Below are positions 21,180 through 33,269 of a DNA stretch of 64,000 nucleotides, piece by piece. The notes beneath the pieces were generated by a model. It was not told where the DNA came from and ran no database searches. It worked only from the letters and a program-made list of their open reading frames with translations. Position 1 is the stretch's first letter. Each line of letters begins with the position of its first letter. The position numbers and the translations under genes were made by a program. Origin of the DNA: Triatoma infestans (taxonomy: Eukaryota > Arthropoda > Insecta > Hemiptera > Reduviidae); contig JAAEAF010000186.1 in NCBI GenBank assembly GCA_011037195.1, forward strand, positions 1-64,000, read 5' to 3'.

Positions 21180-22215
21180 TACTATTTACTTTCTCTTACT
21201 CTTAGTAAACCTTTTGGGTCAAATTTTCGACATCGAGTATTCACTGAAAAATAAATGTTTTGAGGTAACCTGAGTCCAAAAAAGTGGTATTTAGAAAATG
21301 GTGTGTGTGTGTGTGTGCATGTATATATGTATGTATATAAACCGCAAAGCTCAAAAATGAAAAAAAATAGCAAGTTCAAACTTGATATTCCATTTAGTAT
21401 CACCGTAGGATCCGATAGTAGGTTAGCTCTCAAAATTCCTCAACCGGAAATACTTTTTTACTAATTTTGTTTTTTTTGCGACTTTCTCAAAAATAGCTCC
21501 AACGATTTTTTTTAATCTTGGTATATCAATTACATACATTAAGAGGTACTGCTTATTTTTAAAACTATTCTCCGAGAATATTCATTTAAGAAGGGCACTT
21601 TAGGAGATGGCGTGCAGTGGGGATTTAGGTTTACCTCTATGGTAATATTTCAATTTATTATACAATTCTCTCGTCTAAATTATCTTAATTAGAATTAAAG
21701 ATGTTAAAGCTATGACCGGATATAAAAAGATTATGACCGCAAGGTGCGTTTTTATTGAAAAATATTTTTCCATTTTCTCTTATTTTTTTCAAAAACGGTT
21801 TTAACGATTTACTTTAAACTAAGTATGTGAACTATACATATAAATAGCTACAATTTTTATTTGTAATATATCTCTGGGTTAAGTGATATTTAAGGGGGTT
21901 TTTGTGGGATGATTGGGGGTTATGTTTTCCCTATAGAGTGCTGTCATGGTTGATTATACAATTCTACCATCTAAACAAAAATTAATTACCAATAAATAGA
22001 TTGCCAAAAATTTTGTGATTCAAGTAAATTAGTAAACTGAAAGTGCATTTTTATTGAACAGTTTTTTTTTTTTCAGTTTTCGCGATTTACTCCAGAAAAA
22101 CACACCAAGAAATTTCATTAAATTTGTTATACGAATATAAAATTTGTCAATTACAATTTTGTAAACTGAAGTAAGAGAAAGTTGTGTGAGTGTTTCATAC
22201 CAAATTTTGTTTTTA
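21180..22215 (+). repeat. Rep-A copy with several internal units
   Basis: Starts tactttctcttactcttagtaaacc and ends aagtaagagaaagttgtg, gag, tcataccaa and T-run. Between lie the GT tract and three units (each with a tttgaaac/ctccgg and aattcatttaag box). Complete or nearly so. Confidence 0.8.
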
Positions 22216-22224
22216 TATTAAAAA

Positions 22225-22975
22225 GAGAAAAAAAACAAAACAAAAAATCCAAGTGCGGCTTAGATTTGCCCATTTCTGACTTACTGTAAAATTCGTTACA
22301 ACTTGTAATTTTTAATATTTGTAAAAAAAATGTGAATAGAAAATTTTTGAACATGAACATCCTAGTAACCTAAACCCGGTAACTAAACTTGCTTGTTTAA
22401 ATGTATTCAGTTTTAAATTTCAGTATAGAATAAGCTATAAACTGCTAGTTTTAATAAACTTTAGGTACAAATATCAATATTTCATTTGTACGAAACTTAT
22501 CACATTTAATAGATAGTCAATAGATTTGGGAAATCACTTCTTAGCCTAGACTAATAGCAATAATATTATTTATTTAAGTGTCTTGTTCATGATATTTCTA
22601 TTGGAAGAATAGTATCGATTTGGAGTCTAAAGAGGTCGTAACGCCCACAAACTTCTGATTATATATATATTTTTTTTTTAAGGCCCATGTCCAAGACTTG
22701 TCTATAGATGCGATTATATTGGCATGGTGGTATTATTATCTCCTTAATAAACCAACACTTCAGCGGATAAATGGCTTTCGGGCAAAGAATTTAGTATAAG
22801 GGGAATCAAAGACTGTCTTACATCGGTTACTTCATTTAATATTCATTTTTTTAAAACATTTATTAAAAACTGTTGAATAGATCGGCTTGTCTACACTACC
22901 TTTACGTCTGTGTCTGAGTTGTTGTCAGCTTCGTTTTGTTTTTACCAATAGATTTCAAATATTTTGGTTTATTTA
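22225..22975. other. AT-rich spacer, nothing recognised
   Basis: No repeat terminus, protein similarity or RNA motif was seen between the two Rep-A copies. Confidence 0.4.
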
Positions 22976-22979
22976 TTTA

Positions 22980-25045
22980 TTTCTTTACTTTCTTCTAGTT
23001 AATGATAGTAAGAGGAAGTATTGCGATCCTACGAGATTTTCGAAATTGAGTTTTCCCCCGGAAATACACATTTATAGGTTACCTGAGTCCAAAAACGTTG
23101 TTTTTAGAAAATTGTCTATATCTTTTTTGTTTTTTTTTGCTTTCTCTTACTCCTAGTAAGAGGAAGTATTGTAATCGTGTCAAATTTTCGATATTGAGTT
23201 TTCACCGGAAATATCCGTTTGAGGTCCCTGATGTCCAAAAAAGTGGTATTTAGCAAAATGGTCTGTGTGTGTGTGTGTGTGTATGTATGTGACAGCATAG
23301 CTCAAAAACGAAAAATCGTAGAAAAGTTCAAACTGATATTATGTTTAGGTATCACCATGGGATCTGATGGTGCGTTATGTGTCAATATTCCTCAACCACT
23401 TTACTAGTTGGTTTTTTTACGTTTTTGCGATTTTATCAAAAATGGCTCCGACGATTTTCTTTAAACTTTATATCTCAACTACACACACAAAGAGCTATAA
23501 CTTTTATATTTGAAACATTTCTCCAGGAAAATTCATTTAAGGGCATTCGGGGGAGGGGAGGGGTTAGATTTTTATCTTAACTGCTATTTCAGTTTATTAG
23601 ACAATTCTGTCATCTAAATAATGTTATTAGAATTAAATATGTTGTTGAAATTCCGAGTTTGAAAAAAATCAGATAACCGGAAGTGCGTTTGTTTTGACAC
23701 TTTACTAAATGATTTTTTTTCATTTTTTCGCGATTTTCTCAAAAATGGCTCCGACGATTTTCTTGAAACTTCGTATATAAAATAAAAATGCACTGATCTA
23801 CATCTTTTATTTAACACATTTCTCTGGAAAAATTCATGTAAAGGCAGTATTAGGGGAGGGGTGGGATTGTAGCTTCCCCAAAGTGGTATCATAGTTGATT
23901 ATACAATTCTATCATCCAAACAAAATTAATTAGAAATAAATAGATGGCCAAAATTCCAAGTTTTAAGAAAATTGTAAGCCGGAAGTGCGCTTATACTGAA
24001 CAGCTTTTTCAGTTTTCGACGAATTTCGTTATATGTGGTACACAAACTATAACATTTGTCAATTATAATTTTGAGATCAGGAGTAAGAGAAAGTTGTGTG
24101 AGTGTTTCATCACCAGATTTTTTTTATCTTAAGCTCCTTATTATACATACAGATGGTCTGGATGTGTGTGAAAAAAAATATCTCAAAAATGAAAAGTTGC
24201 AGAAAGCTCAAAAATATGGTATTCCGTTTAGGTATATACTACCACCGCGTCAGACACCAAGATTTCGGGCAAAATCCATCAACCGGAAGTGCCACTTTAC
24301 TAAATTTTTTGTTTTTGTGATTTTCTCGAAAACGGCTGCAATGATTTTCTTTAAATTTGATATATCAACTAGACATAGAAAGATCTACAACTTTTATTTG
24401 AAACATTTCTACGGCAAAATTCATTTATGGATTGTTTTGGGGGAAAGGTAGGGGTTCTGGTTTCCTCTAAAGTTCTAATTCAGTTATTACACAATTCTAT
24501 CATCAGAATTAATTACACAATTCTATCATCTAAATAATTGGAATTAAATATGTTTTTGAAATTCCGAGTTTGAAGAAAAGCGGATGACCGGAAGTGCGTG
24601 CTTTACTAAAACTAGTTTTCAGATTTATGCTATTTTCTCTAAAATAGCTCCAACGATTTTTCTCAAACTTAGTATATCAACTATAGAGACTAAGATCTAC
24701 AACTTTTATTTGGAACAATTCGCCGGAAAAATTCATATAAGGGGACTTTTGGGGAAGCGGTAGGATTATGTTTTCCTCTGAGATATTTCAGTTCAACAAT
24801 GTGCTATACAATTCTACCAACTAAATAATATTAATTAGAATTATATAAGTTGTCAAAAATTCCCAGTTTGAAGAAAATCGGTTGAGCGGAATTGCGACTT
24901 TACTGAATAGGTTTTTCCGTTTTTTTGTGATTTTCTCCACAAAAATGCCGATGTTTTTGAACAGTGAGATTTTTTAAGTGTGAAAAAGTTTGCCATTTCG
25001 CAGTAAGAGAAAGTCGTGTGAGTGTTTCACACCAGATTTTTTTAT
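22980..25045 (+). repeat. Rep-A copy/array with ~300-bp internal units
   Basis: Two successive starts (about 22985 and 23138; the second has the full hairpin actttctcttact...agtaagaggaagt equivalent), then repeated units. The tttgaaacatttctcc-like box recurs at about 23513, 23814, 24400 and 24710. A complete 3' terminus lies at about 24080-24120 (aagagaaagttgtg... caccagatttttttt) and another at 25002-25045, so at least two elements are stacked in the same orientation. All open frames in it are repeat-derived. Confidence 0.8.
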
Positions 25046-25439
25046 GTTGTTGCAAGAAACTAGTTTTTATCGATTTAGCTCATGCGTAGAGTTCCCATCT
25101 TTATAGTGCTCCTTCAATGCTTTATGGACTGCGTCATATACACAAAATTAAGGACAACATAATGAATAGCTAATAACTCCAGGTCTGTGACAAGTTTTTT
25201 AACTGAGAATTCCTTGGAGAAATTTTTGTGAGTGTTTAATATCAGTTTTATTTTGTACAAGATTACGGACTTACACTGAATCTTGCACCTGTGAATCTTG
25301 TGCAGTGTGAATCTTTACACGGACTTTTTTTGCTTCTTTTTCAACAATGGAATGAAAATTCTGAATTTTTTTTCTTTCTTGCTCACATTAATCGTATAAA
25401 ACAATAAATATTGTGTTGGAAATATAATTTGATTTTTTA

Positions 25440-27012
25440 TATTTTTACTTTCTCTTACTCCTAGTAAGAGGAAGTATTTTAATCGTGTCAAATTTTCGAG
25501 TCGTCAAATCGAAATTGTCGAGTTTTCACCGGAAATATCCGTTTTGAGGTCCCTTGAGTCCAAAAAAGTGGTTTTTTAGCAAATGGTCTGTATAGTGTGT
25601 GTTTGTATGTAGTATGTACGTGAACGGCATAGTTCAAAAACGAAAAATAGTAGAAAGTTGAACCTTGATATTCCATTTAGGAATCACCATGGGATCTGAC
25701 AGTACATTATCTATCAAAATTCATCAACCGGAAGTACCACTTTACAAGTTTTTTTTTTTTTTACTTTTTTGCGTTTTTCTCAAAAATGGTTTCGACGATT
25801 TTCTTTAGACATCGTATATAAACTACACATACAAAGGGTTACAACTTTTATTTGAAACATTTCTCTGGGAAAATTCATTTAAGGGCAGTTATAGGAGAGA
25901 GGTAGGGTTAGGTTTCCATCTAAAGTGCTATTTCAGTTTACTATACAATTCTGTCATCTAAATAATGTTAATTAAAATTGAATATGTGGTTGAAATTCCG
26001 AGTTTGAAAAAAAAACGGGTAACCGGAAATGCGTCTACTTTACCATTTTACTAAATGATTTTTTCACTTTTCAACTTTTGTATGTTTTTTACTTTTTTCT
26101 CAGAAATGGCTTTGACGATTTTCTTGAAACTTTTTATAGAAACTAAACATACAAAGATCTATAACTTTTACTTATAACATTTCTCTGGGAAAATTAATTT
26201 AAGGGCACTTTTAGGGGAGGGGTAGGGTTATATTTTTCTCTAAAGTGCTATCATAGTTGATTGTACAAAATGCTACATAGCTGATTATTCTATCATCCAA
26301 ACAAAATTAATTAGAAATAAATAGATGGCTAAAATTCCGAGCTTTATATATATCAACTGACATATATAAAGATCTACATTTTTTATTTGAAACATTTCTC
26401 CAGGAAAATGCATTTAAGAGTACTTTTGGTGAAAGGGGGTTAGGTTGTCGTCTAAAGTGCTATTTCAATTTATTACATAATTCTATCATCTAAATAATAT
26501 TAATTAGAATTAAATATGTTGTTGAAATTCAGAGTTTGAAGAAAATCCGGAAGACCGGAAGTGCATTTTTACTGAAAAGTATTTTTCAATGTTCTGCTAT
26601 TTTTCTAAAACGGCTCCAACGATTTTCTTTAAACTAAGTATGAGAATTACACATATAAAGAGCTATAACTTTTATTTGAAACATTTCTCGGGGTCTTCTT
26701 TAGGCTTTTGGTGGAGGGGTAGGGTTATGTTTGCCACTAAAATACTATCTTAGTTGATTATACAATTCTACCATATAGACAAAATTAATTAGAAATAAAT
26801 AGATAATAAAAACTCCGAGTTTCAAGAAAATTAGTAAACCGGAAGTGCGTTTTTACTAAACACTTTTTTTCAGTGTTTGTGATTTTCTCCCTAAAAACTT
26901 ATTAAAATGCTTCTTATTAAATTTGATACATTAACTATAAAGTTTATCAATTAAAATTTTGAAACTGGAGTAAGAAAAGGTGTGTGAGTGTTTCAAGACC
27001 AGGTTTTTTTTT
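25440..27012 (+). repeat. Rep-A copy with at least four internal units
   Basis: Begins with the hairpin actttctcttact-cct-agtaagaggaagt at 25447 and ends ggagtaagaaaaggtgtgtg, gagtgtttcaagacc and a T-run. Unit boxes at about 25855, 26170, 26388 and 26680. Confidence 0.8.
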
Positions 27013-27025
27013 CATAAAGTAGCAC

Positions 27026-27027
<2 letters not shown>

Positions 27028-27067
<40 letters not shown>
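27028..27067. repeat. (TTA)n, left part of the split LINE tail
   Basis: About 13 TTA units to the left of the R1-type LINE; five more (27898-27911) stand right of its poly(A). Together they look like one microsatellite cut by the insertion. Confidence 0.8.
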
Positions 27068-27068
<1 letters not shown>

Positions 27069-27708
27069 GGACGCTCTAGATAAGGAGGCATACAGAAAAA
27101 GAATGGCTCGAGTGCAGCGGCTTGGTGCGCTGAGGATTGCCTCTGCATACCGCACGGTGTCTGAGCCAGCGGTTCTAGTGATAGCCGGAGTGATCCCGAT
27201 TGCACTGCTTGCAAGGGAACGTAAGGTACTTTACGAAAGGAAGGCAGAGGGGAGTAAAGAGGTTCTCTCCAGGGAGGAGAGGAATCGGACTTTCCGGAGG
27301 TGGCAGACTTCCTGGGAGGATGATCAGCGTGGCCGTTGGACCGCTCGGCTGATTAGAGACTTAAAGTCATGGACGAAGAGGCCACATGGGGAAGTGGACT
27401 TTTACGTCACACAACTCCTGAGCGGGCATGGCTATTTCAGGGCGTACCTGAAAAAGATGGGAAAGGTAGAGGATGAGGTATGCCTTTACTGCCCCGGCAG
27501 TAAAGACGATGCTTCCCACACATTTTTCTCCTGCGGTCGATGGGAACGGCTGAGAGGTGATCTCCAGGCGGTGATTGGGCGACAGTCCCCAGATACCATA
27601 GTCGAGGCGATGCTGGCCAGTGAGGCCAACTGGCAGACTGTAGTTAGGTACGCCAGGGACATTCTTCAGCGGAAGAAGCAGGACCTGGATGACTGCCAAG
27701 TGAGGTAA
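27068..27708 (+). pseudogene. R1-type LINE, C-terminal part of ORF2 (5' truncated)
   Basis: An intact 210-residue C-terminal segment starts at DALDKEAYRKRMARVQR and runs to a stop at 27706. SAYRTVSEPAVLVIAGVIPI is the conserved block after the thumb in R1-clade LINEs; then FRRWQTSW, GRWTARLIRDLKSW, TQLLSGHGYFRAYLKKMGK and the CLYCPGSKDDASHTFFSC knuckle (CxxC-H-C). No RT catalytic motif remains because the 5' end is cut. The reading frame is undamaged, so the insertion is young compared with its neighbours. Part of a longer open frame that begins in the microsatellite by chance. Confidence 0.85.
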
Positions 27709-27896
27709 TATCGAGGGAGATACCCAATGGGTAAAGACAGAGGCCTAGTTCTGATGTAGTACTGGTCACCAGTGAATCCAGGCTAGGCCTAGCAGCAGGG
27801 GGGTGTTTTAGCTGGTAGTCCGATTTGGGAGTCCGGCACTACAGGGTCTCTGCTGCGTAAACGCATTTCACCCCTCAAAAAAAAAAAAAAAAAAAA
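27709..27896 (+). other. 3' UTR and poly(A) of the R1-type LINE
   Basis: GC-richer 3' UTR followed by about 20 A at 27877-27896, directly joined to (TTA)n. This fixes the 3' end of the insertion. Confidence 0.8.
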
Positions 27897-27911
27897 TTAT
27901 TATTATTATTA

Positions 27912-28482
27912 CCAACCACGGGTGGGCTATACCCCGGCACTGCAGCCAACAGAGGCTTATTGTGCCATCCCCGGTAATCTCTAGTAGATGAACTCTCCCT
28001 TCTTAAGGAGTTTGAGAGCTTTCACCACCAGATCATTTTGGGCTACTATCTCCTCAGGTCGCAACGTACCAAAGGTCTCGTACCCAATTTAATTATTGCT
28101 ACGCAATCAAATAGTAGGTGGGGGGCCGTTTCCTCCTCCTCCTCACATAATCTGCACAAGGGTTCCGCGCTTATGAGCCTTACATTGTGCAGATGCTTCC
28201 TGAACCTGCCATGACCCGTTCGTTAATAGTCCCGCCATCAGAGAAATCTGGCTCCTGTTCAGACTAAGGATCATTTGGGTGTTTAGTGTTCACAGTCCTG
28301 GCATCATCCTTTTACTGTATATGGCACCTGGGCTCCCCCTCCAGAGCTCTTCATGCTTACTGCGATACCACCCCCGAATCGCCGCACGAATCGCTCCGCC
28401 GGTTATCCCCAGGGCAGGCTCTGGACCAATGAACGGAGTATTTGCCCCGTTCCTGGCCAGTTGGACAGCCGTCTTATTACCG
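27912..28482 (-). pseudogene. I-like LINE 3' end: RNase H end and zinc knuckle
   Basis: Minus strand begins near 28480 with NKTAVQLARNGANTPFIGP, the end of an RNase H domain, and EPALGITGGAIRAAIRGWY. After a frameshift it reads KRMMPGL, MILSLNRSQISLMAGLLT, and a knuckle with CEEEEETAPHLLFDC-like residues. It ends in the same gggctataccccggc block as the copy at 11.9 kb and then a TAA tail. Role when whole: non-LTR retrotransposition with its own RNase H. Confidence 0.75.
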
Positions 28483-28495
28483 AAGTAGCACTTTA

Positions 28496-29095
28496 CTGAA
28501 TGTTTTTTTTTTTTAAATTTTTTCAAAAGTGGCTCCAACGATTTTCTTTAAAACTTGGTGTATCAATTACACATACTAAGAGTTATAATTTTTATTTGAA
28601 ACATTTCTCTAGGAAAATTCATTTAAGGCGGCTTTTCAGGGAACGAAAAGTGTTTTCTGATAAAGTGCTATTTCCGGTTAAATACAATTTTATCTTCTAA
28701 ATAAGGTTAATTAAAATTAAATATGTTGCCAAAATTCCGAGTTTGAAGAAAATGGTTGACCGGAAGTTGATTTTTTTATTGAACAGTTCTTGTCATTTTA
28801 TCGTTTTTGTTTTTTTCATAAAAACACCGACGGATTTTTTTGAAATTTGATGTACTAACCGTGAAAACGGAAATCTATAAGTTTTATTTGGAACTTTTTT
28901 ACGAGAAAATTCATTTTAAGAAGTTTAAGCGGAGTAGGAGAAGTTATACTTTCCTCAAACAAGTCGCGTTATAAAGTTTAGATTCTTCCATTCATATAAA
29001 ACTGAAGGCAATAATAAACATTTAGTAAAAATTGGCCAATTATAATTCTGTAAACTGCAGTAAGAGAAGGTCGTGGGTGGGATTTTTTTTTTTTC
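28496..29095 (+). repeat. Rep-A, continuation after the nested LINE
   Basis: ctgaatgttttttt, ggctccaacgattttcttt, tttgaaacatttctctagg, aaaattcatttaagg, then a second unit and the end gcagtaagagaaggtcgtggg plus T-run. Confidence 0.75.
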
Positions 29096-29099
29096 AATT

Positions 29100-29910
29100 G
29101 ATTAAACATTTTTCATATTAAATTAAATCTTTTTGTGTTTAATTTGAAAAATTTAAAATGAAATATAAATTTAGTAGGGAACAACTTTTATTTGAATTAA
29201 AATTAAATTTAATTTAATTAATAAGATCCATTTGATTAAATAATAATTTAATTTTACTCTTTAATGTTTAATTCGATTAAAAAAAAAAATTGATATGAAA
29301 TACACACATGACTGTCTTGCTTAAAATTGAGATTGATAAATTCTCTAAAAAAAAAAAAAAAATCATTATTTTTTAATAATGTTTGGTTGGTCACCTTAAG
29401 TACCATCTGTGAAACTATAAGTACCATCATAGAAGAAAGCCATCGCATCAGAATCCCTGAATACCCTAAACATTTATTTTTCCAAAAAAAAAATGTTACA
29501 AATAAAAGTGATAGGACTTTAGATGAACAATGCACATAATAATTGTTATCTATCAAACATGTTTAAATTACAAACATCAAAATAACTCGTAAATATGTTT
29601 ACAGTAAAAGCCGCACTAGACTTACGAATTGCAAATACTGTTGACTCTAGACTTTACATACAACCTTACAGCACGGCTTATCATAAATTTTTTAACGTTA
29701 CTGGTAGCAGACTAAGGAACGACTTTCCTACTGATATGATAAGCAAGAAAACAGAGAAAACGACGAAACAGAGAATAATCGGGGTTGCTCAACTTCGTCA
29801 AGATGCCATAACGCACAGCATAAAAATCCATCCCAGGAGAAATAAGATCGATGGCAAACGAAAAGATACAGAGACATATAACCTTAAAATACACTTCCCA
29901 TACTGCCAAT
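29100..29910. other. AT-rich spacer and a 105-residue open frame of unknown status
   Basis: 29100-29590 is A/T-rich without recognisable features. From 29595 to 29909 a plus-strand open frame of 105 residues (rich in Lys and Arg near its end) has no family I recognise. It abuts the LINE remnant on its right, so it may be that element's 3' UTR read backwards. I do not call it a gene. Confidence 0.3.
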
Positions 29911-29919
29911 AGCTAGAGT

Positions 29920-30850
29920 CAGGGAGGCTTTAGCTGCCATAGACATAACTGCTGAGTTCCCAGAGAGTCGATTATAATGAACTCCACAATGGTCATCAAA
30001 TTCAATAGGTTGATGCCGATCTCGTCTAAACGAAACACTCTAAATTTTTTTTGGTATGGTTCCCCGGACCCCAAACCATAGACCATGAACAGAGAAATGC
30101 CTCTCTCCGAACTCCTCTTTAAATTTATCTTTAATGAACGGAATTCATTTCTCGTAGGGTGCCTTCTTTTCTGCGTCAATCTTCGCTGCCTAGTCCGTAT
30201 CGTTCTTTGCAGAAGGCAACTATATCGGCGAAACGAGAGGATCCATCCGTGTCAACGCATTATACTTCTTCATGGCAAACGAAGCCACGTTCACCAAGTA
30301 GCCCCATCAAGGGAAGGCCCCTACCTTATAGGGGCGGCGGCGGCGAGTTACGAGGAAAATGTTATTAGGACAGTGCCTGAGAACATGGGCTGGGGTTCCG
30401 TTCTCCCTGTCGCATTTACGATAGAAGGGTCCAATATCTCCGAGCGACTGTGACAATCAGCGCCAGGTACCCCACGGAGTGGGGCGTATTTAATTTGATA
30501 GCATTTGACCACTCAGAATCGAAGAAGAAGATGCTTATCATAAATAACGGCATTAGCTTTCGGCGTCTCCTAAAAATGGCACACACCGAACGCTCTGCCA
30601 AGTGGACTTGCACCACTCGTCGAACACCTTCTCTTGTAAATATTGCCATAGCTTTCAAGTGATAGGCATCTTATCTTGCTCATCGGCTTCGAGGCCAAAC
30701 GTCCCAGATTTGCTATGCTTCCTTTGTATAATGAAAGGTCAGCTGAAAAAGCTGGTCTTCAAATTCTTGACAGTTTTTGAGCTACCGACCAGTGTTGCAG
30801 TGCATCTTTCCATTCGCAACGGAACAAGCCAAGGACGTGGCGAATAGAGC
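29920..30850 (-). pseudogene. Decayed LINE C-terminus, possibly R2/R4-like
   Basis: Minus-strand fragments resemble the region after RT in LINEs with a restriction-like endonuclease. WSNAIKLNTPHS stands where such elements have an AIKLRIN block, and a CRKCDRENGTPAHVLRHC knuckle follows in another frame (about 30380-30430). Further on, a hydrophobic FRLDEIGINLLN stretch could be endonuclease debris. At least two frameshifts. Clade assignment is tentative; the GC content is higher than the surroundings, as for other LINE pieces here. Confidence 0.4.
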
Positions 30851-31179
30851 ATCACACTAGACGTATTAGCCGGCAACCCCAGCACATTTTTAACTTTTAC
30901 TTTTACAATTTTATCTCTTCATAAGTTTCAGTGGAAATTGTTAAGTTTGTACAAATAAGTTATCATATTTCTATTTTCTTCATTATTAGTATTAATTTTA
31001 ATTTTGAACCTGTATATAGTTACCGTAAATAGTTTTATCATAATATTAATGTAGTCAGTAGAAATTTATTTGTTTTCTCATAGATCAGAAAATGTAAATT
31101 TCTTTGTTGCTTTTAAGGGACATAAGTTCCAGAGCACAATAAACTCATATTTCTTTTCCTCTCTCTATGGACGTATTAC

Positions 31180-31690
31180 GCGTGTTTGAACAAAATTTCT
31201 CAAAAAAAAAAAAAAAAAAAAAAAAAAACATGAAAATTCAAATTTGATATTCCATTTAGGTAGTAAGTACCATTATCGTATTCCACACCATGGTTTCAGT
31301 CGAAATCCGACAACCGGAAATGCGACTTAACTGAAAGGTCGTGGCGAATATATTAGAGGCCATTTATTAGTCAATTAGTAAACCACATTTCTTTAAATTT
31401 CACATTTTAGCATTAAGCTTCTCTCTGAAATGAACGTAAAAATATAATGTAGTGATATAATATATTCTTCTACCATCTATATAACATTATGGAAGCTTGA
31501 ATAATAATTACAATTACAAGTTTGAAGAAAATTGCATTAATCTTAATCTGAGTGCAACTTTAGAGAGAGAAATTTCTGAATTTTTCAGAACTTTCTCGAG
31601 TTTGTCTAAAAATTGATATAATAACTGCATATATATAAATTTATCATTTTTATTTGATCATTTTTCGGGGAAAAATTATTTTGGGTTTTT
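31180..31690 (+). repeat. Rep-A copy, partial
   Basis: Begins in tgaacaaaatttctcaaaaaa with an A-run, then aatttgatattccatttagg, ccgacaaccggaaatgcg, and a decayed unit. Lacks both termini. Confidence 0.6.
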
Positions 31691-31713
31691 TTGTGAGTTA
31701 TTGTGTGAAATAT

Positions 31714-31841
31714 GCTTATTACTTTCTCCCTTACTCCTAGTAAGAGGAAGTATTGTAATCGTGTCAAAGTTTCGATATCGAGTTTTCACCGGATATATCC
31801 ATTTTGAGGTCCCTGAGACAAAAAAAAAGGTTTTTAGCAAA

Positions 31842-31881
<40 letters not shown>

Positions 31882-33060
31882 CATGTGAACAACATAGCTC
31901 AAAAAAGAAAAACCTTAGAGAGTTGAAACATGATATTCCGTTTAGGTATCACCATGAGATCTGACGGTGCGTTATCTGTCAAAATTCCTCAACCGGAAGT
32001 ACCACTTTACTAAGTTGTTTTTTTTTTTTTTACGTTTTTTGCAGTTTTCTTATATAATGGAGTTGATGAGGAGAGAAATTAGGTTTGATTAATTAGACGA
32101 GATATGAAGACACTCTTATAATATAGCTATAAGTTTACACAAACTGCACTGGACTTGTAATGATTTTATAGAATAAAAGGTGTGATTAGAGATATGACAC
32201 GATGCGATGTATGGTTGAATGTGATAGATAGATATTAGATATAGATGTCGTTAGGTAGATTCTCACTGGTTTATATACAGGTTCTTCCAATCTAGCCTGC
32301 TTAAGTCAGAGAGTAGCACAGAGGGTCCTTCTCTCTCTTAATTCTCTCTCTTGCCATTACACTTAAAAATGGCTCCGACGATTTTCTTCAAACTTGGTTA
32401 TATCAACTACACATACAAAGATCTACAACTTTTATTTGAAACATTTCTCCGGGAAAATTCATTTAAGGGCACTTCTGGGGGAAGGGTGGGGTTAGGTTTT
32501 CATCTAAAGTGCATTTCAGTTTATTAGACAATTCTGTCATCTAAATAATGTTAATTAGAATTAAATATGTGGTTGAAATTTCGAGTTTGAAAAAAAATCG
32601 GAGAACCGGAAGTGTGTTTATTTCAACACTTTACTGAATGATTGTTCCTTTTTCGCGTTTTTCTCAAAAATAGCTTTGACGATTTTCTTGAAACTTCATT
32701 TTTGAACTAAACATGCAAAGATCTACATCTTTTATTTAAAACATTTCTCTGGGAAAAATTCATTTAAGGGCACTTTTAGGAGAGAGGCGGGGTTACAGCT
32801 TCCTCTAAAATGCTATCGTAGTTGATTATATATTCCTATCATCCAAACAAAATTAACTAGAAATAAATAGATGGCCAAAATTACTAGTTTCAAGAGAATT
32901 AGTAAACCGGAAGTGCCCTTTTACTGAACAGGTTTTTCCGTTTTTCGACGAATTTCGTTAAATTTGGTTCACAAACTATAACATTTGTCAATTATAATTT
33001 TGAGAACAGGAGTAAGAGAAGGTTGTGTGAGTGTTTCACACCAGATTTTTTTTTTTTTTT
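31714..33060 (+). repeat. Rep-A copy interrupted by Rep-C
   Basis: Start ttactttctcccttactcctagtaagagg at 31714, (GT)n at about 31842-31878, then at least three units (tttgaaacatttctccggg at about 32437; taaaacatttctctggg at about 32739). Ends aggagtaagagaaggttgtg, gagtgtttcacaccaga and 18 T. The Rep-C insertion at 32053-32345 splits a tttctcaaaaatggctcc box. Confidence 0.85.
32053..32345 (+). mobile_element. Rep-C copy nested in Rep-A
   Basis: Runs from ataatggagttgatgagg to ctctcttgccattac. The Rep-A text reads into tttct before it and aaaaatggctccgacg after it. A short CTTA-like target duplication is seen on each side but is not as clear as at 4.29 kb. Noncoding; internal T/G boxes match the copy at 4.29 kb only loosely. 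Confidence 0.65.
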
Positions 33061-33269
33061 TAACCAAGTTTGCTGGGGGGTTTACAGGGATTCTTTCATA
33101 AAATGTAGTTACATTCAAGTACGTCTTATTCTTTCAAATCAGAAGTATAATATCCACCATATTGTTTATAGTAATGCTGAAGTCTGAAACTAATCGTTTA
33201 GTATAAATTCCAAAATTGTATTGTTTATATTTATTTTGATAAATTAATTCTATAAAATTTATCCTTTCA

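Larger units (their letters stand above)
27017..28495. mobile_element. Nested LINE insertion with 13-bp target duplication
   Basis: AAGTAGCACTTTA stands at 27017-27029 and 28483-28495. The duplicated target belongs to Rep-A (the box before ctgaatgttttt). Between them lie an I-like LINE 3' end on the minus strand with a (TTA/TAA)n tail, and inside that tail an R1-type LINE on the plus strand. Removing the block restores a Rep-A box. Confidence 0.8.

Noticed and set aside
22980..25045. Rep-A as a Helitron
   Set aside because: There is a terminal hairpin, but no CTRR end after it, and the other end does not begin with a clean TC; no Rep/helicase.
26980..27067. Start of a 242-residue open frame with a Tyr run
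   Set aside because: The N-terminal part is Rep-A and (TTA)n read through. Only the part from 27068 on has LINE similarity.
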